Source of the DNA: Croceivirga sp.
GTDB lineage: Bacteria; Bacteroidota; Bacteroidia; Flavobacteriales; Flavobacteriaceae
Length of the DNA stretch: 64,000 bases
Direction: 5' to 3'
NCBI GenBank assembly: GCA_028284935.1
Contig: JANQQQ010000017.1
Span: 1 to 64,000, forward strand
This document shows, piece by piece, positions 37,927 through 46,928 of this stretch. A model generated the notes under the pieces. That model was not told where the DNA came from and did not search any database. It saw only the letters and a program-made list of their open reading frames with translations. Position numbers and translations under genes: made by a program. Each line of letters starts with the position of its first letter. The first letter of the stretch is position 1.

Positions 37927-38796
37927 TTGAAAAATAGTATTATTGTTTTGACCTTTTTTGGATTATGGCTCTCCACGCAATTGGGGGCTACAGCTCAAGA
38001 TTATCTGGCCTATACCTTGATTCTAACGTTCGGGGTATTGCATGGCGCAAATGACATTACTCTAATAACCTCATTAACAAAAAGAAAGGATTCCAATGGG
38101 AAGTTGTTGTTTATCTATTTGGGGGCCATTGTTTTAGTAACCTTTTTATTTGTGGTATCCAAAGGAATTGCCTTAATATTCTTTATTTTGATTAGTGCAT
38201 ATCACTTCGGTGAACAACATTTCAGCCATCATTTAACCAAGGAGAGCCGCATCTCCCGCCCCCTTTTCATAACATATGGCGCTACAATATTGTTTATGAT
38301 ATTCTTTATAAAATTAAACGAAGTGTTAAATGTGATCAAGGACGTTTCTGGTTGGATGCTTGACGAAAGTTTTATTGTCGGTGCTCTTATTGTCGTTTCA
38401 ATTGGGACGGTGGTATGCTGTTTTAGGCTTATTAAAGATGGGATATTAAAGATTAATCCCATTAAGGAACTGTTTTATCTGATTGTGTTGGGAATAACTT
38501 TTGCCAATGCTTCATTGGTATGGGGATTTGCGATTTATTTTATCTTTTGGCACAGTTTGCCTTCAATGAGGGACCAATTGAATTTTCTCTACGGTCGAGC
38601 CAATCGAAGCAATTTTGTGAGCTATCTGAAAACCTCTTCCTTGTATTGGCTGATATCTATTTTGGGTTTGGGTGTCCTATACTGGTTGTTGAGGGATAGT
38701 GTGGATTATTTCATTACTGTGATTTTATATGTGCTTGCAGCTATAACCTTTCCCCATGTGTTGGTGATGTCCAAAGTGGAGGCCATTAAAAAGTAA
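37927..38796 (+). CDS. blh: beta-carotene 15,15'-dioxygenase, Brp/Blh family
   Basis: Blh (289 aa) cleaves beta-carotene into two retinals, the chromophore of rhodopsin. About eight membrane helices and the conserved histidines are visible: H39 (VLHGANDI), H93, H98, H101 and H102 (AYHFGEQHFSHH), H209 (IFWHSLPSMRD) and H277 (FPHVLVM). No ATG precedes this region in frame, so the start is a TTG at 37927, giving MKNSIIVLTFFGLW. It is divergent from the rhodopsin gene, and its last 11 bases overlap the end of the convergent receptor gene. No carotenoid-synthesis genes are in the window. Confidence 0.93.
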   Translation: MKNSIIVLTFFGLWLSTQLGATAQDYLAYTLILTFGVLHGANDITLITSLTKRKDSNGKLLFIYLGAIVLVTFLFVVSKGIALIFFILISAYHFGEQHFSHHLTKESRISRPLFITYGATILFMIFFIKLNEVLNVIKDVSGWMLDESFIVGALIVVSIGTVVCCFRLIKDGILKINPIKELFYLIVLGITFANASLVWGFAIYFIFWHSLPSMRDQLNFLYGRANRSNFVSYLKTSSLYWLISILGLGVLYWLLRDSVDYFITVILYVLAAITFPHVLVMSKVEAIKK

Positions 38797-41356
38797 CTCT
38801 GAAATTGAAATTAGGCGTGAGTCCTAGAGAAGTATTGTCCACTCGCTCAATCTCATTTTCATCGGAAACACGGAAGTACCTATTTAATATATTGGTCCGG
38901 TCGGTAAGATTTAACAAGGAAACGCCGGCTTTGGCCTTTACCCTTGGACTCAAGCTGAATCCATAGGTCGCTGATGCGTCCATTCTAAAATATTCGGGCA
39001 AACGACTGCTATTGGGAGCTTTAAAATTGATTCGGGCTGGAAAGAACGTCGTGTCCAGCGAACTGTCTTCCACGGGTTCTGTATAAGGCCTTCCCGTCCT
39101 GTAATTTAGGCCCATACCCAATTTAAGATTTCCAATCGTGTAGGTCCCTGCAAGGGTAAGGGTGTGTCGCACATCCAAATTGTTGGGAAAAACTGATGGT
39201 ACTATGCTATCATAGGTATAATAGTTTTTATTGTACGTATAGCTCATCCAAGCACTATAGTTTTCTCCCTGTTGATTGATCAAGAATTCCACACCTTTTA
39301 CTTCGTAACTTCCTATTAAATCATTCCTTCCCAAATCCCCGTTGAATTGGTTTTCGTTTTGAAAACCTTGCGTTCTGGTACTCACGCCATCCACATTTTT
39401 GTAAAACGCCTCGATACCTAAATAGAATTGATTTTTAGCATAATTGACTCCAATAGAACCTTGTTTGCTTTTGGTCAGGGGTAATTCTTCTTCATTGGAT
39501 AGGGTCCAACGCCTTTTTTCTACCCCTAGAAAGTTCTGTTCCAAATCAATAACCTGATTGGTACTTTGACTCTTAAATTCCCCAAGAATCTGTCCCCTTA
39601 AGTAATTGGCCAACCTAAAATTAAGATTGATTCTAGGTTCAAAAAGCCACTGTGAAAAAGTATCAATGTTTTCAATATAATTGGCCCTCAGCCCTCCATG
39701 TGCAATAAAACTATCGTCCAAAGCCCTATATTGAATCTCGGTAAAGGGAGCTTGGATTCTGATGACACTTTTTTCATTAAGGTTAAAATTAGGTTCGGTT
39801 ACCCTTGCCTCGTTGATTATCCCGGTTTCTATGTACTGATATCCATTGATCCAATTTAGCGAATTGGACAATTTATATGAAGAGGTAATTTTGGCTTGGC
39901 GCTCCTCCACCGTATTTTCCTGAAATAACCGCTGTACCTGATTGGGAAAAAAACTTTGGGCGTCCAAATCATATTTGGAAAAATAGATATTGGCATGGGT
40001 AGAAAAACGATTGGTCCAATCCGCATACCATTGCAAACCTGCCGAAAGATTGGTTTGGTCCAAAAAGCTTCTGGATGTTTCGTTCGTGTCCGTATCGCTT
40101 TCCAAAAAATCAAGATCGTTGTCAATGGCAATAAAGCTTAGACGCACTCTGTGATAGTCGTTGATATCGTAAAGCACTTTCCCAGAGAAATCATAGAAAA
40201 AAAAGGTCTCGTCCTGTTCCAGATTTTCGTTTATCCTCTGGTTTTGTTCATTTCTAATTTCGGTGTCCTGAAAAGCCCTATCCGTAAAACTGCCATAAAC
40301 GGGAGTATCCAAAAAATCGGTAGTCGATCGTCTTGCGGAAAACTGAAACGCCAATTTCTCATTCACCGGAAGCTGTCCAAAAACATCCCCACTGATGAAA
40401 TTAAAGCCAGCGCCACCAAAGAATTGCTCTTCAATAGTGTTCTTGGTCTCCATACTGATGACCCCACTTACCCCATCTCCGTATTGGGCCGGAGTACCAT
40501 TTTTATAGATGGACACTTTTTCAGTTAGATAAGGATTAAAGGCGGAAATCAATCCAAAAAAGTGACCGGATTGATACATTTTAATCCCATTCCATAAGAT
40601 AAGATTCTGGTCGTTGGTCCCCCCACGTATATTAATGTCCGAAACCGTCTCATCAATACTTTTGATACCGGGAAGCGCCTGTACCCCAAAAAGTACATCG
40701 GGTTCCGCCAGTCCTGGTAAAAGGCCTAGCTCTCCCGTGTTCAAGGTGATGCTCCCATCGGTTTCCCTAATGATTCCCTTGGTCAAGAACTCATAAACCA
40801 CTACCTCGTTCAGCGCTTCCCGACGTTCCGCCAAAAGGATTTTTGGACATTCATCTTCCAAAATCAAATCGGAAACGGGCACTATTTTAGTAGTATATCC
40901 AAGATAACGAATCTGTAAGGAAGCCGTTCGTTCCACGTTTTCTAATTTAAAATTGCCTTCTACGTCAGTTATCAGGGCTTTTTCAGTTCCTAAAACTTCA
41001 ACAGTGGCCCCAGGGACAGTATTCTTGGCAAAATTGTCCAGTACCCGGGCACAAATAGCTACAAATTTGGATCTACTCAAGGCATAGTACCTTTCGTTGA
41101 GCTGTTTGATTTCGATTCCGGTCTGTTGGGCAAGACTATTTAGGATTTCCTGAAGCTGATTGGAGGAAGGAACTTCAATCTCAATACCTTTGATATCGGT
41201 ATCCACATAGGAGAACTTGACCTCAAACCTTCGTTCCAATTGTGAAATGAAAGTGGGAAGCTCAAGCGTTGGTTTGTCTTGAGCCATAAGGTGATTGGAT
41301 AGTGCAATGAGCACCATCATCAGTATACTACAAACGCTACGGAGTGTTCCCTGCAT
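38786..41356 (-). CDS. TonB-dependent outer-membrane receptor with STN signalling domain
   Basis: The 856-aa protein has a signal peptide (about 1-25), an STN domain (about 27-95, with FEVKFSYVDTDIKGIEIEV), a CarboxypepD_reg-like domain (about 100-160), then a plug (about 205-305, with INIRGGTNDQNLILWNGIKM) and a beta-barrel ending in FNFRVTF. An STN domain couples ligand binding to a FecR-type anti-sigma factor, and fecR lies directly upstream, overlapping by 20 bases. The ligand is unknown; there is no susD partner. Confidence 0.92.
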   Translation of the reverse strand: MQGTLRSVCSILMMVLIALSNHLMAQDKPTLELPTFISQLERRFEVKFSYVDTDIKGIEIEVPSSNQLQEILNSLAQQTGIEIKQLNERYYALSRSKFVAICARVLDNFAKNTVPGATVEVLGTEKALITDVEGNFKLENVERTASLQIRYLGYTTKIVPVSDLILEDECPKILLAERREALNEVVVYEFLTKGIIRETDGSITLNTGELGLLPGLAEPDVLFGVQALPGIKSIDETVSDINIRGGTNDQNLILWNGIKMYQSGHFFGLISAFNPYLTEKVSIYKNGTPAQYGDGVSGVISMETKNTIEEQFFGGAGFNFISGDVFGQLPVNEKLAFQFSARRSTTDFLDTPVYGSFTDRAFQDTEIRNEQNQRINENLEQDETFFFYDFSGKVLYDINDYHRVRLSFIAIDNDLDFLESDTDTNETSRSFLDQTNLSAGLQWYADWTNRFSTHANIYFSKYDLDAQSFFPNQVQRLFQENTVEERQAKITSSYKLSNSLNWINGYQYIETGIINEARVTEPNFNLNEKSVIRIQAPFTEIQYRALDDSFIAHGGLRANYIENIDTFSQWLFEPRINLNFRLANYLRGQILGEFKSQSTNQVIDLEQNFLGVEKRRWTLSNEEELPLTKSKQGSIGVNYAKNQFYLGIEAFYKNVDGVSTRTQGFQNENQFNGDLGRNDLIGSYEVKGVEFLINQQGENYSAWMSYTYNKNYYTYDSIVPSVFPNNLDVRHTLTLAGTYTIGNLKLGMGLNYRTGRPYTEPVEDSSLDTTFFPARINFKAPNSSRLPEYFRMDASATYGFSLSPRVKAKAGVSLLNLTDRTNILNRYFRVSDENEIERVDNTSLGLTPNFNFRVTF

Positions 41357-42248
41357 AGAAGAGTACGTTGTCCGTCCCCAATTTATAACGAATTTGGGAA
41401 GGAGTACTAATACTTTCTAACGCTAGATTTATATCGGTGTTGTTAAAAGTACCGGTAAAAAGTTGTTCGGTATCGATATTTTGGATATTAACCTCCATAT
41501 TGAATTGACGCTCAAATTCAGCCAAAACATATTTAAGGGGTATGCTTTTAAAGGAACTTTCGTTCTGTGTCCAAGAGGGTACAGGGGCGACAATGCCTTT
41601 CGTTTGTGTGATTTCCCCATTAATGACTATAAAGGAATTCCCAGCGGGTAGTTTCTTTGTGGTACCATTGTACATGACACTCACCAAACCTTCATAACAG
41701 GTTACCTCAAAAAAACCCTTTCTGCTCTCCACATTGAACTGGGTGCCGAGAACAGTAACTTTACCGGCGGCTGTGGAAACCGTAAATCGCTTCCCTTTGG
41801 CCACTTTAAAATAGGCTTCCCCATCCAGTACCAAATTACGGTTGTCCTCCCAATTTGTTTCATTGAAGGAAAGCTCAGAACCGGCATTCAATAGAACTTC
41901 GGAAGCATCCGGGAGTATAATTTCTGTTTGTTGGGCAAATTCAGTGCTATAGCGTTCATCCAAGGAGTTCAAGTAAAAATAGGAACCAGCAAGAAGCACA
42001 GCAATAACAGCGGCTATGCGCAAGAAGGACTTGAAGGGATGTAAAGGAAGCACCTTGGGTTCTTTCTCCATGTTAGCATTCCTAAAGGAGGTCCATGCCT
42101 GATCCACATCAAATTCAGGAGCCTTCATTCCCTTTGATGTATCAACGATTCTCTGATATGAAGCATATTCGGCCGACTTCTTAAACTCGGCCAACTCTTC
42201 TTCCGAGAGTTCATTGTTCAACCATTTTGCCAAGTAATTTTCTTGCAT
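41337..42248 (-). CDS. FecR-family anti-sigma factor
   Basis: The 303-aa protein has a short cytosolic start (MQENYLAKWLNNELSEEEL) that would hold the ECF sigma factor, one membrane helix (about residues 75-93) and a periplasmic FecR domain. The domain shows LPDASEVLLNAGSELSFNE, LDGEAYFKVAKGKRFTVSTAAGKVTVLGTQFNV, and a C-terminal STN-contacting segment (PLKYVLAEFERQFNMEVNI). It follows the sigma gene after a 123-base spacer that carries its own promoter-like element, so it may be transcribed separately from it. Confidence 0.93.
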   Translation of the reverse strand: MQENYLAKWLNNELSEEELAEFKKSAEYASYQRIVDTSKGMKAPEFDVDQAWTSFRNANMEKEPKVLPLHPFKSFLRIAAVIAVLLAGSYFYLNSLDERYSTEFAQQTEIILPDASEVLLNAGSELSFNETNWEDNRNLVLDGEAYFKVAKGKRFTVSTAAGKVTVLGTQFNVESRKGFFEVTCYEGLVSVMYNGTTKKLPAGNSFIVINGEITQTKGIVAPVPSWTQNESSFKSIPLKYVLAEFERQFNMEVNIQNIDTEQLFTGTFNNTDINLALESISTPSQIRYKLGTDNVLFYAGNTP

Positions 42249-42261
42249 GATTTCTATGCTT

Positions 42262-42298
42262 TACGGTCTTATAACAATTAAGTTTAAAAAAACCCTAC
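42262..42298 (-). promoter_or_regulatory. candidate ECF-sigma promoter of the fecR-receptor operon
   Basis: Read on the minus strand from 42298, the element starts GTAGGGTTTTTTT and ends TTGTTATAAGACCGTA, 13 bases before the fecR ATG. It aligns without gaps to 42927-42963 in front of the Asp-rich lipoprotein, with 28 of 37 identical positions. It differs from the TTTG/TAnnTTTG consensus. A -35 GTAGGGT and a -10 with CGTA are inferred, not proven. Confidence 0.65.
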
Positions 42299-42310
42299 TT
42301 TATTTTAAGA

Positions 42311-42370
42311 TCAAGAATCAAATCCCTAAACTTCAAGTCTAGATTTGAAATTTGTGATTTGGAATTTATG
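42311..42370. repeat. facing heptamer-period arrays in the sigma-fecR spacer
   Basis: 42311-42338 splits into TCAAGAA, TCAAATC, CCTAAAC and TTCAAGT. 42343-42370 splits into ATTTGAA, ATTTGTG, ATTTGGA and ATTTATG. Both have an exact 7-base period, and the second set resembles the reverse complement of the first. TCAAATC (42318-42324) and GATTTGA (42342-42348) are a perfect 7-bp inverted pair. The layout matches the rpsM-rpsK spacer in principle but with different units. Confidence 0.65.
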
Positions 42371-42371
42371 G

Positions 42372-42872
42372 TCATATTCCATCAATCTGCTCCCTCAAGG
42401 TTTTCAATGCCAAATGCATCCGTTTTTCAATGGCCTTTACACTTACACCTTCCATCTCTGCAATCTCGCTATATTTTTTTCCATCGATTCTATTTAACAA
42501 AAAAGTGGTTCGTTGATTTTCGGGAAGTGCGTCAAGGGCATCGTCCAATTTTTTTTGAAACTGTTTTTCCTCCAAAACATACTCGGGCGATTCCTGATTG
42601 ATTGAATTGGAATGTTGATCAGCATATTTCAATCGCACTTTTTCAGCCTTGATCACGTTAAGATAAAGATTGTTTGCCACGGTGTACAAATAGGACCTCG
42701 CTTTTTCCGGGGCTACTTTTGCACAATTCTCCCAGAGCTTTACAAAGGCCTCCTGCACGGCATCATTTGCTTTTTCCTCATTGCCAAACTTATAATAGAT
42801 ATAGTTAAAAACCGTTTTAGAATTGTCCTTAAATATGGAACTGAAGATGTGTTCTTCGCAAACGTTGCCCAT
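42372..42872 (-). CDS. ECF-type RNA polymerase sigma factor (FecI-like)
   Basis: The 166-aa protein has region 2 (FNYIYYKFGNEEKANDAVQEAFVKLWENC, about residues 22-50) and region 4 (LPENQRTTFLLNRIDGKKYSEIAEMEGVSVKAIEKRMHLALKTLRE, about 115-160). It lacks regions 1 and 3, as ECF sigma factors do. With the downstream fecR and STN receptor it forms a cell-surface signalling triad. It should be held by FecR until the receptor binds its ligand. A TATCTTTG box (42896-42903, minus strand) suggests housekeeping transcription of the sigma gene. Confidence 0.93.
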   Translation of the reverse strand: MGNVCEEHIFSSIFKDNSKTVFNYIYYKFGNEEKANDAVQEAFVKLWENCAKVAPEKARSYLYTVANNLYLNVIKAEKVRLKYADQHSNSINQESPEYVLEEKQFQKKLDDALDALPENQRTTFLLNRIDGKKYSEIAEMEGVSVKAIEKRMHLALKTLREQIDGI

Positions 42873-42895
42873 GCATTGGTTTTTACAAGGTTTCC

Positions 42896-42903
42896 CAAAG
42901 ATA
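42896..42903 (-). promoter_or_regulatory. -7 box of the ECF sigma gene
   Basis: The minus strand reads TATCTTTG, a full TAnnTTTG match, 23 bases before the ATG at 42872. No -33 TTTG is at the right distance. Confidence 0.45.
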
Positions 42904-42926
42904 TTTTAAAAAATGTGAAAATTGAG

Positions 42927-42963
42927 GTAGGGTATTTTTACAAATGGTTGTTTTATGATCGTA
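42927..42963 (+). promoter_or_regulatory. candidate ECF-sigma promoter of the Asp-rich lipoprotein
   Basis: The element starts GTAGGGTATTTTT, contains TTGTT, and ends GATCGTA, 26 bases before the ATG at 42990. It matches the fecR-proximal element in 28 of 37 positions, with the first seven bases and the TTGTT and CGTA blocks conserved in place. It lies between the divergent sigma gene and the lipoprotein and points toward the lipoprotein. Confidence 0.65.
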
Positions 42964-42989
42964 CTAACAACAAAATAATCCAAATCGTT

Positions 42990-44828
42990 ATGAAAAAGTT
43001 GATAACTAATGTAATGTATGCAGGCTTTGTTGCCGTAGCCTTACTATTTAATTCGTGTCAGGAAGAGTTTGAAGAAGTGGGTAGTGATGCCCAAGAAACG
43101 CTTCAAACGGATTCTGCCACTGCTGAGTTAATCGTTAATACGGCCTCCAATGATGGTTCTTTTGATAACATTGTTGACGAAGCAAGTTGCATTGCCGTTC
43201 AATTCCCTTATACCGTAGAGGTTGCTGGGATTCAGATTACCATTGATAGTATTGAAGACTTAGAATTGATTGAGGAAATTTTTGACGAGTTTGATGATGA
43301 TGAAGATGTTCTTGAAATTATTTTCCCTATTACCATTACCCTTGCCGATTTTACTGAAGTAGTTATCGAAAGCAAGGAAGCGCTTCGCGAATTGGCTGCT
43401 GAATGTCGTGAAGGTGGGGATGATGATGACATAGAATGTATCGATTTTGTATATCCCATTACTTTGTTCACATTTGATATTGATGGACAACAAGCTGGAA
43501 GTCTGACCATCAACAGTGATCGAGAGTTGCGTAGGTTCTTCAAAGATCGTGAGGAAGGTGAATTGATCAGTATTGAGTACCCTGTGACCATGAAAAAATT
43601 TGACGGAACGGAGATTCAGGTAAACAGCAATGCTGAATTGGCAAGGGTTTTGGAAGCTGCCGAAGATGAGTGTGATGAGGATGATGACGATGATTACAAT
43701 GATGATGACTTTGACGAGGAGCGTTTTGAGGAATTTTTGACGGAATGTCCTTGGAAAGTATATGATATCCGACGTTTTGGAATGGCACAAACCGATCAGT
43801 ATAGGGATTTTGTACTCGACTTTGACGATGATGGTGAAGTTGAATTAATAGGCCCTATGGGCAATAGCACAACAGGTCAGTGGTCATTTGAATTTACTGA
43901 AAATGGTCCAACGGTGGAAATGGACTTTGGAATGATGACCGATTTCAATCTTGTGTGGGTTGTATATGAGATTGGCGAGGGCAAAATTAAGTTCTACTCT
44001 GATAACGATAATAAAATCATTTTAAAAAGACGTTGCGAAGATGGTGATGATGATGACGACGATGACAATGATGACGGAGATGACGACGGAGACGATGGCG
44101 ATGATAATGGCATTATCAGTATTGAGACCTTGATGAACACCCTTATGGAGTGTGAGTGGATCATCCGTGACTTAGAGTTACAAGGAGAGGATATTGATAG
44201 ATTGTTGGGCTATGAGTTCATCTTTAGCGAAGACGGAGTAGTTACTTTAGGTGATGGCATTACCACCTTTGAAGGAACCTGGGAAGTGGGTGCGAATGCC
44301 GATGGAATAAGAAGCCTTACCATTGAGATCATGATGGAAACTGCCGTAAACTTTGAGTGGCCAGTGGTTGATATTGACGGAGAGAGTGTTGTAAAAACAT
44401 CCCGTATAGTATTGAAGGATGAAGCTGTCGACTATGAAATGGTACTACAAAAATCCTGTGAGGATAGTGAGGATGGTGATGTTGGTGAGATTAGAAACAC
44501 TTTGCTAGGAGGTCTATGGAACATTACCCTTTATGATGATGAAGGGGAAGACGAGACCGAGGATTTTGCAGGAATGGACTTCAGTTTCTCCAATTTTAAT
44601 CAAGTGGAAGTTTCCATTAATGATGACCCTCAGGTCGCCGGTGTTTGGAGGGCCCTTAGGGACACAGGAGGAAACCTTCAGGTATATATCAACTTGGGTG
44701 ATGATGAACCATTTGATGAATTGACCGAGGCTTGGTATCTCATGGAGTTATCCGCCGACAGAATAGAATTGGTTTACGAAGACGAAGACGTAAACTTTAA
44801 AACATTAGTGTTCGAGAAGAAACAGTAA
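42990..44828 (+). CDS. large Asp-rich repeat lipoprotein, candidate ECF-sigma target
   Basis: A 612-aa acidic lipoprotein with a signal peptide and lipobox Cys23 (LLFNSC). Residues about 67-228 hold four similar units of 40-45 aa, each with a FPITI-like strand, a polar turn and an ESKEALRELAAEC-like helix. Residues about 250-350, 380-490 and 498-612 hold three 100-115-aa beta-rich units of the W..YEF.F..DG..TGTW type, separated by Asp runs (231-240, 352-373). The Asp linkers suggest divalent cation binding, which is inference. I recognise no named family. The frame is open further upstream, but the Met at 42990 gives the lipoprotein signal. The gene is divergent from the ECF sigma gene. Confidence 0.85.
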   Translation: MKKLITNVMYAGFVAVALLFNSCQEEFEEVGSDAQETLQTDSATAELIVNTASNDGSFDNIVDEASCIAVQFPYTVEVAGIQITIDSIEDLELIEEIFDEFDDDEDVLEIIFPITITLADFTEVVIESKEALRELAAECREGGDDDDIECIDFVYPITLFTFDIDGQQAGSLTINSDRELRRFFKDREEGELISIEYPVTMKKFDGTEIQVNSNAELARVLEAAEDECDEDDDDDYNDDDFDEERFEEFLTECPWKVYDIRRFGMAQTDQYRDFVLDFDDDGEVELIGPMGNSTTGQWSFEFTENGPTVEMDFGMMTDFNLVWVVYEIGEGKIKFYSDNDNKIILKRRCEDGDDDDDDDNDDGDDDGDDGDDNGIISIETLMNTLMECEWIIRDLELQGEDIDRLLGYEFIFSEDGVVTLGDGITTFEGTWEVGANADGIRSLTIEIMMETAVNFEWPVVDIDGESVVKTSRIVLKDEAVDYEMVLQKSCEDSEDGDVGEIRNTLLGGLWNITLYDDEGEDETEDFAGMDFSFSNFNQVEVSINDDPQVAGVWRALRDTGGNLQVYINLGDDEPFDELTEAWYLMELSADRIELVYEDEDVNFKTLVFEKKQ

Positions 44829-44852
44829 ACGTTTTGCTCCAGATCTTAATTG

Positions 44853-44887
44853 AAAAGGACAGTTTGCTCCAAAGCTGTCCTTTTTTT
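44853..44887 (+). terminator. terminator of the Asp-rich lipoprotein gene
   Basis: AAAAGGACAG (44853-44862) pairs with CTGTCCTTTT (44875-44884) across a 12-base loop, and the T-run continues to 44887. Confidence 0.85.
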
Positions 44888-44961
44888 AACGTCCCAATCG
44901 TCCATTTATGATTTTTCCTTTTGCTGGCAAAGAAAAATTGTGAAACTAAAAATAAAAGAAA

Positions 44962-45447
<486 letters not shown>

Positions 45448-45473
45448 GTCATCCTTTAGGTTACCTAATAGGC

Positions 45474-45504
45474 AAAAGCGATCCAATAACGGGTCGCTTT
45501 TTTT
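45474..45504 (+). terminator. terminator of the small Asp-rich lipoprotein gene
   Basis: AAAGCGATCC (45475-45484) pairs with GGGTCGCTTT (45491-45500), with one T:G wobble, over a 6-base loop. T-run to 45504. Confidence 0.85.
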
Positions 45505-45540
45505 GATTTCACAGAAAACTTAGATAAGATAGGTATTTCT

Positions 45541-45548
45541 TAAATTTG
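45541..45548 (+). promoter_or_regulatory. -7 box of ffh
   Basis: TAAATTTG matches TAnnTTTG, 24 bases before the ffh ATG. The upstream TTTG (45502-45505) is too far away to be the -33 element. Confidence 0.5.
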
Positions 45549-45572
45549 CTTTCTTCAAAATGATGAACCTAG

Positions 45573-46901
45573 ATGTTTGATAATTTAAGCGAAAAACTCG
45601 ATAAGGCCCTACATAATTTAAAAGGTCGCGGCAAGATTACCGAAATCAATGTCGCAGAAACCGTCAAAGAAGTGCGAAGGGCACTTTTGGATGCTGACGT
45701 CAACTTCAAAATTGCCAAAGAGTTTACCAATAAGGTCAGGGAAAAAGCGCTTGGTCAAAACGTATTGACCACACTGCAGCCAGGCCAATTAATGGTTAAG
45801 ATTGTAAAGGATGAACTCACCGAATTGATGGGGGGTGACGCTGAGGAAATTGATTTGGGTGGAAACCCAACCATAGTTCTTATGTCAGGTCTTCAAGGTT
45901 CAGGTAAGACCACATTTTCAGGAAAATTGGCCAACTTCCTAAAAAAGAAGAAAAGTAAAAAACCTTTATTGGTAGCTTGTGATGTCTACCGACCTGCTGC
46001 AATCGACCAACTGCATATTGTAGGTGAGCAAATTGGTGCTGAGGTATATTCAGACCGGGAGAACAAAAATCCGGTGGCCATTGCACAAGATGGTATCAAA
46101 AAGGCCAAGGAACTGGGATGCAATGTGGTCATTATCGATACTGCCGGTCGTTTAGCTGTGGACCAGGAGATGATGGATGAAATCTCAAACATCCATAAAG
46201 CCGTGCAGCCCCAGGAGACCTTGTTCGTGGTGGATGCCATGACGGGACAGGATGCTGTAAATACCGCAAAAGCTTTTAATGACATTCTCAATTTTGATGG
46301 TGTCATCTTGACCAAATTGGATGGTGATACCCGTGGTGGGGCTGCTATTTCCATTAAATCGGTCGTTGATAAGCCCATTAAGTTCATCGGAACTGGTGAA
46401 AAGATGGAGGCTATTGACGTATTCCATCCCTCAAGAATGGCGGATCGTATCCTTGGAATGGGGGATGTGGTATCCCTCGTGGAACGGGCCCAAGAACAAT
46501 TTGATGAAGAACAGGCCCGAAAAATCCAAAAGAAGATTGCTAAAAATAAATTTGGGTTTGATGATTTCCTAAGCCAAATTCAGCAAATCAAGAAGATGGG
46601 GAATATGAAGGATTTGATGGGGATGATTCCAGGAATGGGGAAAGCACTAAAGGGCATTGACATTGATGATGATGCCTTTAAGCATATTGAGGCCATGATT
46701 CATTCCATGACTCCGGATGAACGTGCAAATCCATCAAAATTAAATTCAAGCCGAAAGAAACGAATTGCCGCAGGTAGCGGTCGATCCATTCAAGATGTCA
46801 ATCAATTGTTGAAACAGTTTGACCAAATGAGCAAGATGATGAAAATGATGCAAGGGGGCCGTGGTAAACAAATGATGCAGATGATGCAAAATATGCGGTG
46901 A
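45573..46901 (+). CDS. ffh: signal recognition particle protein Ffh
   Basis: Ffh (442 aa) binds 4.5S RNA and signal sequences and hands ribosomes to FtsY. The N domain starts MFDNLSEKLDKALHNLKG. The GTPase domain shows GLQGSGKTTFSGKLA, DVYRPAAIDQL, DTAGRLAVDQ and TKLDGDTRGGAA. The Met-rich M domain (about residues 325-442) ends MMKMMQGGRGKQMMQMMQNMR. The length is normal. folD follows after 27 bases. Confidence 0.98.
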   Translation: MFDNLSEKLDKALHNLKGRGKITEINVAETVKEVRRALLDADVNFKIAKEFTNKVREKALGQNVLTTLQPGQLMVKIVKDELTELMGGDAEEIDLGGNPTIVLMSGLQGSGKTTFSGKLANFLKKKKSKKPLLVACDVYRPAAIDQLHIVGEQIGAEVYSDRENKNPVAIAQDGIKKAKELGCNVVIIDTAGRLAVDQEMMDEISNIHKAVQPQETLFVVDAMTGQDAVNTAKAFNDILNFDGVILTKLDGDTRGGAAISIKSVVDKPIKFIGTGEKMEAIDVFHPSRMADRILGMGDVVSLVERAQEQFDEEQARKIQKKIAKNKFGFDDFLSQIQQIKKMGNMKDLMGMIPGMGKALKGIDIDDDAFKHIEAMIHSMTPDERANPSKLNSSRKKRIAAGSGRSIQDVNQLLKQFDQMSKMMKMMQGGRGKQMMQMMQNMR

Positions 46902-46928
46902 TTTAGTAAGCAGTTAATAGAACAACCT

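Noticed and set aside
42612-42989. 126-codon N-terminal extension of the Asp-rich lipoprotein frame
   Set aside because: It overlaps the ECF sigma gene on the other strand and both candidate promoters, and it would bury the lipoprotein signal peptide and lipobox in the interior.
43672-44110. Asp-rich stretches of the large lipoprotein as sequencing artefact or frameshift
   Set aside because: The frame continues into conserved beta-rich units on both sides, and the same domain recurs in the downstream paralogue.
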